In this document: one piece after another, positions 23,801 to 35,367 of the stretch
How positions within the stretch are numbered: position 1 is the stretch's first letter
Layout: every line of letters starts with the position of its first letter
NCBI GenBank assembly: GCA_933228675.1
Contig: OW121741.1
Span: forward strand, 22,116,401-22,180,400
Source of the DNA: Stomorhina lunata
Lineage: Eukaryota > Arthropoda > Insecta > Diptera > Rhiniidae
Length of the DNA stretch: 64,000 nucleotides
Direction: 5' to 3'
Notes under the pieces: generated by a model
Told to the model about the DNA's origin: nothing
Database searches by the model: none
What the model saw: the letters and a program-made list of their open reading frames with translations, nothing else
Position numbers and translations under genes: made by a program

Positions 23801-24500
23801 GTTTTTTTTCAAAAATTTTTCTGTGGAAAATTTTTTTATAAAAAAATTTTTTTATAAAAAAATTTTTCATCAAAAATTTTTGCATTAAAACTGTTTCTAT
23901 AGAAAATTTTTTTATCAAATTTTTTTTATCAAAAATTTTTCTATAAAAAATTTTTCTATAGAAATTTTTTTTTTCAAAAATTTTTCTATAGAAAATTTTT
24001 TTGTCAAAAATTTTTCTATAGAAACATTTTTCTTATTTTCTTATTTTAATTGGCCTTAAGAGGCTTTTTATATTACTTGGTTTAATAAATAAATAAATAA
24101 ATAAATTTTTTACCAAAAATTTTTCTATATAAAATTATTTATCAAAAATATCTCTATAGTAAATTTTTTATCAAAAATTTTTCTATAGAAATTTTTTTTA
24201 TTAAACATTTTTCTATAGACAATTTTTTTTTATCAAAGATTTTTCTAAAACATTTTTTTTTTAATTTTTTATGGGTATTTTTTTTTCAAAATTTTTTTCA
24301 TCAAAAATTTTTTCATTAAAAATTTTTCTATAGCAAATTTTGGTAACAAAAATTTTTTGTTAGAAAAATATTTTTTAATCGAAAATTTTTACAGAAAAAT
24401 ATTTTTATCGACAAATTTTCTCTAAAAGATAATTTTTATCGAACAATTTTCCAAAGAAAAATATTTTTACTAAAAATTTTTCTATAGAAAAAAAAAATAT
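20840..24500. repeat. ~30-bp AT-rich satellite with higher-order structure
   Basis: Diverged tandem units of TTTTTCTATAGAAAATTTTTTTATCAAAAA, related to the dyad satellites to the left but with an ATCAAAAA spacer. Non-satellite cassettes recur inside it: TAGTCG(T/G)CAGAGTTGCCGTTTTTTATAC and CAATGTATAGTTCTAACGTTTTAAAA at about 21,617, 22,328 and 23,002, spaced roughly 675-715 bp. Short unique interruptions lie at 23,405-23,470 and 24,030-24,105 (the latter with an AATA run). All reading frames through it are repeat artefacts. Confidence 0.9.
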
Positions 24501-26330
24501 GAGAAATATTTACAAAAAATAATAGTGTCGTGGCAACAATGTTCGAGATTATATTTCTTTGTTTTTGTATTTCGATGGTATCAATTTTTTGAATTTTGTT
24601 GCTATAAATTGGATTTTGATTTGTTTCTTGACTATTTTGTTTTTGTCTTTTCTTTAACAAAGCGGCACCAACCAACTCTGTTAACATCCAAATTCCAACT
24701 GAATGATTTTAATACTAATTTTCATTTTAATTATCGTGGTATTTACGACAATTAAAAAAATCATCGGCTACTGGTGGTATGAGCTGCCTACTCCTGACAC
24801 TAACAATGCGGCTTACGAATGTTCATGCATGTTCCAATACATTCTTACATGATCAAGAACACACTTACCCATACGTTGTACAAATGGATTATCTGATGTT
24901 AACAGCAACAGAGAGAGAGAGAGAGAGTGTAGATAAAGAGAAAAATTTTGCTCTTCTCTTACAGCAAAATATTAAGAGAAAAATGTTGTTCTGCTTATGA
25001 ACACAAACAGACCAACAACTACAACCGACAGAAACATTCTAGAAAACTAGGGAAGAATTATAAGAAGTGAACTTTGCACAATGGAGCCGATAACTTAAAA
25101 ATTCGTGACAGTATGATCTACAATCTAGTCGTTAATCGATGTTATCATAGTCGAATTAAGAGTTATAAAACTGACTTCAACTCCTTCTCCTCATGAAAAA
25201 AAAAAATTGAAAATTATCTAACAACTTCGTAATTATCTTAATCGAATTCTATCTTCTGATGTTTTGCAAACTTTCACCTGATACTAATTTTATCGCAATC
25301 TGATATAAAGGAAAGAGTAAAGTAATTAATTTGTCCACAAATAAGTACAAACTAAGTTCTATTCATTTTGTACAATATTTTATAATGAAAGGGAGTATGA
25401 CCCAATAAAAGTTGTATATTCCGAGAAATAAACGTAAGTACAAGTAAGTAACAGGTAAGTACTAATATCTTCCCCCTTTAAGTAACAAATTTAAAGGGTG
25501 AAGGTGAGTTGGGGGTGGGTGGCGTAGAAGGAACAACTTGAGATTCATAGTAAATTATGATGAGGTACTTTATAGTTTGTTCTCTTATTAATTAAAAGCT
25601 AATTAAGAAAAAGTGTTTGTGACATAAAAAAAGTATGAGAGTATTATGTTTCACAATATTTGCATTAGGTTTTATAATAAATTATCATTATTAATGAAAA
25701 CTTTAAGAGAAAGAGAACCAAGTTAGTTAGAGGTATTAGCCCAAGATGAAATGATGAGCTGATTTTTTTATGGCTATAATAGTTAAAGTTGTATGGAAAT
25801 CTAGTTACAAGTTTTCAAATCTTGAATATAAAAAAAATGACCTTCGTTGGCATAATAAGAAAATAGTTAATAAAACTTGTTGGATTTCTAAAGGAAAAAC
25901 GAATAAAGACAAAAATAACTTTTCACATAAAAATGAATCAAAAGTTTAGCTAATGAATAGTGGGACACTTGTTCTTAAACTCATTTTGTACAATAAAGGT
26001 AACTTTATTTAATAGTAATTAAGTAAGGAAACATTTGAATGTTATATTAAAAGTTTTTTTATTACTTAAGGAGGTTTTTTATAAATAACCTACATATTCA
26101 GTGAATGTCATTCATTATCAAATCAAATTCAAAGTTATTTTCTGAAGATATACTTACTCATAAAATTTGCTTCATTCTTTAATGATTTAGTTTTAATAAT
26201 GAAGGTAAGCAGTGTGATATAGGGTAGAGTGATTCGAAAAAAATAGTTGAGTCAGTCACCCCCTAGGATTAAACATAATGTAAAAATAATTCAAAATTTT
26301 GTTAACTGTGTCGCCATCTTTTTATCAAAT
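24501..26330. other. Unique AT-rich spacer, no gene recognised
   Basis: Non-repetitive apart from an AG dinucleotide run at 24,911-24,927. A cluster of three GTAAGT words, one as CAGGTAAGT, lies at 25,433-25,460. Short ORFs (24,525-24,755 and 24,779-25,000 plus; 24,436-24,687 minus) have no domain features. Confidence 0.5.
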
Positions 26331-29035
26331 CATTTCTATTTTCTATAGAAAATTTTTTTATCAAACAAGTTTCTATAGAAAATTTTTTTCTCAAAAATTT
26401 TTCTATAGAAAATTTTTTTCTTAAAAATTTTTCTATATAAAATTTTTTTCTCAAAAATGTTTCTATAGAAAATTTTTTTCTTAAAAATTTTTCTATAGAA
26501 ATTTTTTTTTCTCAAAAATTTTTCTATACACAATTTTTTTCTCAAAAATTTTTCTATAGAAATTTTTTTTTCCCAAAAATTTTTCTATAGAAATTTTTTT
26601 ATAAAAATTTTTCTATAAAAAATTTTTTTATAAAATTTTTTTTTATCAAAAATTTTTCTATAGAAATTTTTTTTATCAAAAATTTTTCTATAGAAATTTT
26701 TTTTATCAAAAATTTTTCTATAAAAAATTTTTTTATCAAAAATTTTTCTATAGAAAATTTTTTTATCAAAAATTTTTCTATAGAAAATTTTTTTATCAAA
26801 AATTTTTCTATAGAAAATTTTTTGTCAACAATTTTTCAACAATTGTTATCAAAAATTTTTCTATAGAAAACTTTTTTTATCAGAAATTTTCTATATAAAT
26901 TTTTTTTATCAAAAATTTTTCTATAGAAAATTTTCTTATCAAAAATTTTTCTATAGAAAATTTTTTATCAAAATTTTTCTATAGATAACTTTTTTATCAG
27001 AAATTTTCTATAGAAATTTTTTTTATCAAAAATGTTCTAATAGAATTTTTTTTTATCAAAAATTTTTCTATAGAAAATTTTTGTATCAACAATTTTTCTA
27101 AAGCAAATTTTTTTACAAGAAATTAAAAAAAAAAAATTTTATCAAAAATTTTTTTATATAAAATTTTTTTCAAAAATTTTTCTATAGAAAATATTTTTTT
27201 ATCAAAAATTTTTTTATAAAAAATTTTGTTATCAAAAATTTTTCTATAGAAAATTTTTTTATCAAAAATTTTTCTATAGAAAATTTTTTTATCAAAAATT
27301 TTTCTATAGAAAATTTTTTGTCAACAATTTTTCTATAGAAAAAAATAAATTAAATAAAAAGAAAATTTTGTTATCAAAAATTTTTCTATAGAAAATTTTT
27401 TTATCAAAAATGTTTCTATAGAAAATTTTTTTCTCAAAAATGTTTCTATAGAAAATTTTTTTCTTAAAAATTTTTCTATAGAAATTTTTTTTCTCAAAAA
27501 TTTTTCTATAGACAATTTTTTTCTCAAAAATTTTTCTATAGAAAATTTTTTTCTCAAAAATTTTTGTATCAAAAATTTTTCTATAGAAAATTTTTTCATT
27601 AAAAATTTTTTTATCAAAAATTTTGCTATAGAAAATTTGTTTATCAAAAATTTTTCTATAGAAAATTTTTTTATCAAAAATTTTTCTATAGAAAATTTTT
27701 TTAATTGAAAAATTAGGTTTCATCAGGCTTAAGTTTTAAAATTATTAATTTTAAAAATTGGAAAGTAAATTATGCAGAAAAACTGAAAAAAAATATTTTT
27801 GAACCCGGCTAGTGAAAATAATTTTTTCAGTTTTTTTAATTCTAAGGTTCGAATAATTAATTCCCGAAAATGTTTTTATCAAAAATTTTTCTATAGAAAA
27901 TATTTTTTTTATCAAAAATTTTTCTATAGAAAATTTTTTATCAAAATTTTTCTATAGAAAATTTTTTTATCAAAAATTTTTCTATAGAAAATTTTTGTAT
28001 CAAAGATTTTTCTATAGAAAATTTTTTTATATAGAAAATTTTTTATCAAAAATTTTTTTATAAAAATTTTTTTTTAAAAAAATTTTTTATCAAAAATGAT
28101 TTATAAAATTTTTTTTTGTAAAAAATTTTTTTATCAAAAATGATTTATAAAATTTTTTTTTTCAAAAAATTTTTTTATCAAAAAATTTTTTTATCAAAAT
28201 TTTTTTTTATAAAAAATTTTTTACCAAAAATTTTTTTTATAAAAAATTTTTTACCAAAAATTTTTCTATAGAAAATTTTTTTATCAAAAATTTTTCTATA
28301 AAAAATTTTTTTATAGAATTTTTTTTTTTTTATAGAAAATTTTTTTATCAAAAATGTTTCTATAGATTTTTTTTTTTATCAGAAATGTTTCTATAGAATT
28401 TTTTTTTTCAAAAATGTTTCTATAGAAAATTTTTTTCTCAAAAATTTGTCTATTGGAAAATCTATAGAAAATTTTTTTATCAAAAATTTTTCTATAGAAA
28501 ACTTTTTTATCAGAAATTTTCTATAGAAATTTTTTTTGTCAAAAATTTTCTTATCAAAAATTTTTCTATAGAAAATTTTTTATCAAAATTTTTCTATAGA
28601 TAACTTTTTTATCAGAAATTTTCTATAGAAATTTTTTTTATCAAAAATGTTCTAATAGAATTTTTTTTTATCAAAAATTTTTCTATAGATAACTTTTTTA
28701 TCAGAAATTTTCTATAGAAATTTTTTTTATCAAAAATGTTCTAATAGAATTTTTTTTTATCAAAAATTTTTCTATAGAAAATTTTTGTATCAAAAATTTT
28801 TCTAAAGAAAATTTTTTTATAAAAAATTAAAAAAAAAAAAAATTTTTATCAAAAATTTTTTTATATAAAATTTGTTTCAAAAATTTTTCTATAGAAAATA
28901 TTTTTTTATCAAAAATTTTTTTATAAAAAATTTTGTTATCAAAAATTTTTCTATAGAAAATTTTTTTATCAAAAATTTTTTTATAAAAAATTTTTTTATA
29001 CAAAATTTTGTTATCAAACATCTATAGAAAATTTG
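26331..29035. repeat. ~30-bp AT-rich satellite, second TATCAAAAA block
   Basis: Same unit type as at 20.8-24.5 kb (TTTTTCTATAGAAAATTTTTTTATCAAAAA), with CTCAAAAA and CTTAAAAA spacer variants at 26,380-26,600 and 27,420-27,560. A non-satellite interruption lies at 27,705-27,870. A compound block (marker CTATAGATAACTTTTTTATCAG) at about 26,980 recurs at 28,596 and 28,687, and the A-rich marker at 27,120 recurs at 28,826. The array ends directly in a (CTGT)n tract. Confidence 0.9.
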
Positions 29036-29043
29036 TCTGTCTA

Positions 29044-29116
<73 letters not shown>

Positions 29117-29222
29117 TTGTATGTTTGTCTGTTTGTCTGTCTGTGGTCTGTCTGTCTGTTTGTTTGTTTGTTTGTTTGTGTGTCTGTCTGTCTGTCTGTT
29201 AGTCTGTCTGTCTGTCTGTTTA
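29036..29222. repeat. (CTGT)n microsatellite, ~190 bp
   Basis: CTGT repeats with TTGT variants (29,111-29,180). It is the reverse complement of the CAGA expansion at 53.8 kb and sits at the same position relative to the adjoining GGGAGCT-type repeat (minus strand), next to GATAACGCCTAAAC. The left edge abuts satellite DNA with no clear spacer. Confidence 0.95.
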
Positions 29223-29700
29223 AATAGCGATAACGCCTAAACAAAAGGAGCTAGCTTACTGAATCTTAGTAAAAACATTCTTCATCTCTGAAAAAATGTT
29301 GGTATTGAAATTGGGCAAAATCGGTTAACATTTGACCATAGCTGCCGTACAACCTCGCCTAGTCTAATCGATTATTTGCTAATAAATAACAAACTATAAT
29401 AGTTATGATGATAACATTTGGTATATGGAAGTCCGACATAAGCCATAGGCAGCATATAAAATTTCATCAAAATCGGTTCACATTTAGTCATAGCTCCCAT
29501 ACAAAAAACTTACGGAAACAGCCTAAATTTCACTTAAAATACACTTAAATGCCAATAACTCTAAAACTATAACAGATATAACCACTAAATTTAGCACAAG
29601 GAAGTCTTATGTTATTGTCAGCCAGTGTGAAACATTTTCTCACAATCGGTAACCATTTGACCAAAGCTCCCATATACTTCCCGAAACACAAAAATACAAA
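29223..29700 (-). repeat. GGGAGCT-type repeat fragment, reverse orientation
   Basis: Reverse complement of the family's 3' half: GATAACGCCTAAAC, TTGGGCAAAATCGGTTAACATTTGACCATAGCT, CTCGCCTAGTCTAATCG, and AGCTCCCATACAAAAAACTTACGGAAAC all match. The canonical 3' end beyond the microsatellite is missing, replaced by satellite sequence. Confidence 0.85.
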
Positions 29701-30676
29701 CAGAAAAGAGGGGTTTTTTTTGTGAATATTCCTTAAAAATTTTCAAATTTTCAATTAAAAATTCTTGTCTATCTTATTTAATGGAATTAGCATGTCTCAG
29801 TTGAATTTCAACATAAATTTAATTTAAAGAGAATCTATTTAATAATAATTTTCGAACTGTTAATTTTGACCAGAAGCATTTTCATTCAACTCCTCTATAT
29901 TTTTTGTTGTTGTTGTTGAAGATACATTAAAACTTGTGGTTTTCTAAATGGATGTTAATGCTGATGAACAGAAAGGAGGCAAAGTGGGAGGAAAAGTGTA
30001 GCATAATTATTGCAAGCAAACATAGATTGAATTACGCAGTAGAGAAAACGGAACCCAGCAAAAAGTTTTGGAAAAAAAAGTTTTTTATTTGGAATTATAA
30101 AGAAAAGCCTAGAAAATTGTTTTTAGAGTTGAATGAGATTAACAGAAAATTTTTGGGTTTTATCAAAAAATTGTCTATTAGATTAATAAATATATAGAAT
30201 AGACTGAGATCAAGTAAGAATAATTTTTGTTTTTAAATTATTGTTTTTTTTGCTAAAAAGTTTGCTGGGTTATTGAATATTTTGTGAATATGTATAGGTA
30301 TGTATATGTATTTGATATGTTTTGTATTTGCTATAATATTGTTGTATTTAAGTGGAAATATTTGTTGAATATATATTGTTTAAATTGTCTCGCCAGCTGT
30401 CTGTCCCTATTTTCCTCTGACTCTTTATGAGTTTGGTATATATGTATTGGCCTCAATGACCATATATTCACATATACATATCCTTTCAATGAAGGATACT
30501 AAATGATGCTTGAAAAACCACAAAACTCCATTAAAACACGTAAAAGCAATAAAATACACATGTGACATTGGTTTCATTTTTAGTTCAACTGAAGCAAAAT
30601 TAGAGTAGAAAAAAAAAAATACAAAACAATACATACAAAAACATAAATATCTCACATATCCTTCGGAAATAGGTAT
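29701..30676. other. Unique AT-rich spacer, no gene recognised
   Basis: Nothing recognisable. The plus ORF at 29,934-30,197 and minus ORF at 30,425-30,763 have no domain features; the latter crosses the boundary of the foldback element and so cannot be a conserved gene. Confidence 0.5.
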
Positions 30677-30844
30677 ATACATTAGGGTGGAGCGAAAAAG
30701 AACTTTTATTGAAAACAAATTTTGTCTTCCTTGGTCAATGTCCTGAGGTAGCTCACGGGGCATTTATTTCTAGGACCCATTTGTGTGGGGAAAAATAGGA
30801 GTTTTTTCCGTTTTTGGTAAATTTCAACCAATAACCAATGTTTT

Positions 30845-32285
30845 TTTTTTCATAAATTTTCTTTTGATAGGAAATTTTTCAAATATTTACTTTTTATAGA
30901 AAATTTTTCAAAAATTTACTTTTTATAGGAAATTTTTCAAAAATTTACTTTTGATAGGAAATTTTTCAAAAATTTACTTTTGATAGGAAATTTTTCAAAA
31001 ATTTACTTTTTGTAGGAAATTTTTCAAAAATTTCCTTTTTTAGGAAATTTTTCAAAAATTTACTTTTTGTAGGAAATTTTTCAAAAATTTCCTTTTTTAG
31101 GAAATTTTTCAAAAATTTACTTTTTATAGGAAATTTTTCAAAAATTTACTTTTTATAGGAAATTTTTCAAAAATTTACTTTTTATAGGAAATTTTTCAAA
31201 AATTTACTTTTGATAGGAAAATTTTCAAAAATTTACTTTTTATAGGAAATTTTTCAAAAATTTACTTTTTATAGGAAATTTTTCAAAAATTTACTTTTGA
31301 TAGGAAATTTTTCAAAAATTTACTTTTTATAGGAAATTTTTCAAAAATTTACTTATTTAGGAAATTTTTCAAAAATTTACTTTTTATAGGAAATTTTTCA
31401 AAAATTTACTTTTGATAGGAAATATTTCAAAAATTTACTTTTGATAGGAAATTTTTCAAAAATTGACTTTTTATAGGAAATTTTTCAAAAATTTACTTTT
31501 GATAGGAAATTTTTCAAAAATTTACTTTTAATAGGAAATTTTTCAAAAATTTACTTTTTATAGGAAATTTTTCAAAAATTTACTTTTGATAGGAAATTTT
31601 TCAAAAATTTACTTTTAATAGGAAATTTTTCAAAAATTTACTTTTTATAGGAAATTTTTCAAAAATTTACTTTGATAGGAAATTTTTCAAAAATTTACTT
31701 TTGATAGGAAATTTTTCAAAATTTTACTTTTTATAGGAAATTTTTCAAAAATTTACTTTTAAAAGGAAATTTTTCAAAAATTTACTTTTTATAGGAAATT
31801 TTTCAAAAATTTACTTTTGATAGGAAATTTTTCAAAAATTTACTTTTTATAGGAAATTTTTCAAAAATTTACTTTTTTAGGAAATTTTTCAAAAATTTAC
31901 TTTTTATAGGAAATTTTTCAAAAATTTACTTTTGATAGGAAATTTTTCAAAAATTTACTTTTAATAGGAAATTTTTCAAAAATTTACTTCTGATAGGAAA
32001 TTTTTCAAAAATTTACTTTTTATAGGAAATTTTTCAAAAATTTACTTTTTATAGGAAATTTTTAAAAAATTTACTTTTTATAGGAAATTTTTCAAAAATT
32101 TTCTTTTTATAGGAAATTTTTCAAAAATTTTCTTTTTATAGGAAATTTTTCAAAAATTTACATTTTATAGGAAATTTTTCAAAAATTCACTCTTTATAGG
32201 AAATTTTTCAAAAATTTACTTTTTATAGGAAATTTTTCAAAAATTTACTTTTTATAGGAAATTTTTCAAAAATTTACTTTTTAAA
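30845..32285 (+). repeat. 29-bp satellite array inside the foldback element
   Basis: About 49 tandem units of TTTACTTTTTATAGGAAATTTTTCAAAAA with GATAGG, AATAGG and TTTAGG variants. It shares the AAATTTTTCAAAAATTT texture with the other satellites but lacks the CTATAG dyad, so it may be an independent family. The variants are interspersed. Confidence 0.95.
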
Positions 32286-32745
32286 AATATCCTGTAAAAA
32301 GTAGTTTTTTGAAAAATTTTCTATAAAAAGTAAATTTTTGAAAAAATTTCCTACAAAAAGTAAATTTTTGAAAAAATTTCCTACAAAAGTAATTTTTTAA
32401 AAAATTTAATATAATTTTTCAAAAATTTACTTTTTATAGAAAATTTTTCAAAAATTTACTTTTGATAGAAAATTTTTCAAAAATTTACTTTTGATAGATA
32501 AAAATATCCTGATATATAGAAATATCCTGTAAAAAGTAGTTTTTTGAAAAATTTTCTACTAAAAGTAAATTTTTAAAAAAATTTCCTACAAAATGTAAAT
32601 TTTTGAAAAATTTTCACAAAAAGTAATTTTTTGAAAAATCACAACAAAAATAGGAAATTTTTAAGAATTTTATTATCAAAAGTTAATTTTTTTTAAATTC
32701 TTTACAAAAAGTAAATTTTTGAAAAATGTCCTAAAAAAGTAAAAA
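32286..32745. repeat. Inverted and mixed-orientation satellite units
   Basis: At about 32,285 the orientation flips: units read TTTTTGAAAAATTTCCTACAAAAAGTAAA, the reverse complement of the preceding array. A short forward patch follows at 32,408-32,500, then reversed units again to 32,745. The marker AAATATCCTGTAAAAAGTAGTTTTTTG occurs at both flips (32,284 and 32,520), pointing to a small inverted duplication. Confidence 0.85.
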
Positions 32746-33747
32746 AATTTTTGGGTAATTTTAGTCCCTATGTCTGTTAAGGATTAAATAAGATATTTTG
32801 AATAAAACAATATAACCATTCTTATAAATAACTGTTTTTATTAATTTTGATTGAAATTCGCCACTAAATTTATAACATTTCCTATTTTTGCCACTAAAAA
32901 TCCAAATTTTGGCCTTTGACCCCTATGAAAAAAGGATTAAGCTCACCTAATATTAAAGAAAGTTCTAGTGGACATTCCTCAATGACTCTACAATAAAATT
33001 CAGTATTAGCTTTATCAAAAGAAAACTTAAATAAAATTGACTATGCATCTACTTAAATAATGTCAAAAAATTTACTTATTCGCGAAATTTTACGGTTTCA
33101 AATCTTAGTTACGGCAAAACCATATGAGATATCAAACTGAACCTTTGGATTTTTTTTACGACATCTGTCTATTTTAACATGCCGATAAAAAATTTTGAAA
33201 TTTTGAATATTTTTTTAACAAAATTTTCTAAAATCTAAAAAGTGAGTTTTGAAACCGTCCTCAAAAAAAAAAGTACAATTTTTCAGTAAAAAAAACGATG
33301 TAAATTTAATTATATTTTAATAAATTTAAACTATTTAGTACTTATAAGTCTTAAGATGAGTCTTACTTACTTACTTTGTAATTTCTTACTTTGTAATTTC
33401 TGTACTATAAAAATATTTTTTTTGCTGCATATTCTTAGGCGTGTTGAAAAGGACACGAATTTTCTGGGGCAAATTGCAATAACTTAAAAACTACTGCATG
33501 GATTTTTAGCTTTTATAACTCTAATCAAAGCTGATTTAGTTGTTTTCTACATCCAATTATTAATTTTGCCAAAAACATATCTTTATTGGTTGAAATTTAC
33601 CAAAAACCGAAAAAAGTCCCATTTTCCCCATACAAATGGGTCCTAGACATTGACCTAGGAAGACAAAATTTTTTTCTAGAGTATCGGTTCTTAACCCAGG
33701 CGTATCGAATTTCAATAAAACTTGTTTTTTGCTCCACCCTAATATAC

Positions 33748-35086
33748 ATATACAGACTCAGCATTTAAAAAAGAAGCACCAACAATTGTAACCATTTTTA
33801 ATGGCCCTAGACTATAATGGAACAATAACCAACTGAAAATAAGCAACAAATAACCCAAATTGTTTATATTAAATATAAATAAATTTGAAAAAGGATATTT
33901 GAACTACAAAACAAAACAATTGAAATATAATAAGACCCATATAAAGATAAGTATCCTTGTGAAATTTAATATTACCTAAAAAAAATTTATAAATCCTTAA
34001 GATTAATTTAAAAAATTTTCTTTTTTTCTTTATTAAACTCCTTTTGTAACCTTATTTACCTCTGTTTTAGCTTAAAACTTAGAAATTATTGATTTCAATA
34101 TTTGCAAAAATGTACTCAAAACTTTGCCACACAACTGGTTCAAATTCCTTTTTTTTAAGGTTTACGAGCGCAATTACAACAAGGATTCCAACTTGGCAAT
34201 AGTTTTCGAAAAAGGTATTCAAGTTTATTTAGTTTCTTCTTTAAACAAAAAGTTCTAGATTTTTATTTGTAGTTGGTCAGTATATTAAGACAGTTTAAGA
34301 CTCAAAACTTAGAAAAAAAGTTTTAAAGTTGAAGAAAAGTTAAAGGAAAATGGGAAGAAAAACTCAAAAAAAATGTATGAGGGTAATTCACAGAATAAGA
34401 ATAGGACTACAGCGATGAATAGTACTATACCAAGTTATTTGATTAGTTTTGTGACTAGAACTTTAAGATGACTAAAGCAATGACGACTACACAGTTCCCC
34501 AAAAAAATGGGTAATTTTGAGTTTAGGAGGTAAATTGGTTTCAAACGCATATTTTTTTACAAATTAAGTTTTTTTTTAATTCAGAAAATATCATTTTATA
34601 ATTTTTTAATCATTTTATTGAATTTGTCCGATCAACACATGATCAAATGCAAAGTTTACGAATGGTGAAAATAAGTCTCTAGAACTTAGAAACCTTCTTC
34701 GGTCCATAATCAAATGCATATGCATAGTTTATGATTCAATTCATCTAGAATAATTTTCGCTGGCGCCATCTATCTAAATCGTTTTTCATAGCGTAAACCC
34801 TGTATCTTTTTAACTAATAAAGATTTTTTAGCAGTTTTTTTTTTTTTTTGAAGACAATAGATAACATCTTAGGCTTTTATCGAGTTTAGGTTTTATTAAG
34901 ATTTGTACAACGGTTGTAAATAAATTTAGGCTTAAAGTTAAACTTTCGATCTGTTTTTCTTAAATCTGGTTTGTAATTCCGATTCAAATGTGCCTTTTTG
35001 ACCCGAATGTGCATTTTTACCCACTTTCTCATGACCGATTTGGGGAACAAGTCTATCTTGGATGACAATATAATTTTTTCTTATCC
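33748..35086. other. Unique AT-rich spacer with a decayed repeat fragment
   Basis: No gene recognised. At about 34,610-34,800 it carries remnants of the 132-bp units of the Helitron-like repeat: TTTGTCCGA.CAACACATGATCAAATGC, AGTTTA.GATTCAATTCAT and CTGGCGCCATCT. The minus ORF at 34,886-35,068 has no domain features. Confidence 0.5.
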
Positions 35087-35089
35087 TAA

Positions 35090-35318
35090 TGCTAGAAACA
35101 CAATCACGGCTACAGGCTACGGGCTACGGGCTACAACCTGTCAAAACTAGGTTACACGCATTCAAATGGGAATAAATTTTTTAGCGTCGGCACAGCTACA
35201 CGACTACCGACCACCGTTGTAGCTGTAGCCAAGATTAAACTAATTTCTATTTTTATTGGCGACAATAACAGATTTAGTGCTTTCAACACTATAGAATTAT
35301 ATTCTTAAACGAGCAATA

Positions 35319-35367
<49 letters not shown>

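Larger units (their letters stand above)
30681..33743. mobile_element. 3.06-kb foldback element enclosing a satellite array
   Basis: The left arm begins ATTAGGGTGGAGCGAAAAAG. The right arm, read on the opposite strand, begins ATTAGGGTGGAGCAAAAAAC. The arms stay alignable for about 155 bp (30,681-30,835 and 33,585-33,743), sharing TTTTGTCTTCC, GGTCAATGTC, TAGGACCCATTTGT and TTTTTGGTAAATTTCAACCA, with one indel in each arm. The direct flanks are ATAC at 30,677-30,680 and 33,744-33,747, a possible 4-bp target duplication in a TA-rich context. No transposase is present; the interior is a 29-bp satellite plus about 800 bp of AT-rich DNA. The superfamily is not determined. Confidence 0.8.
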
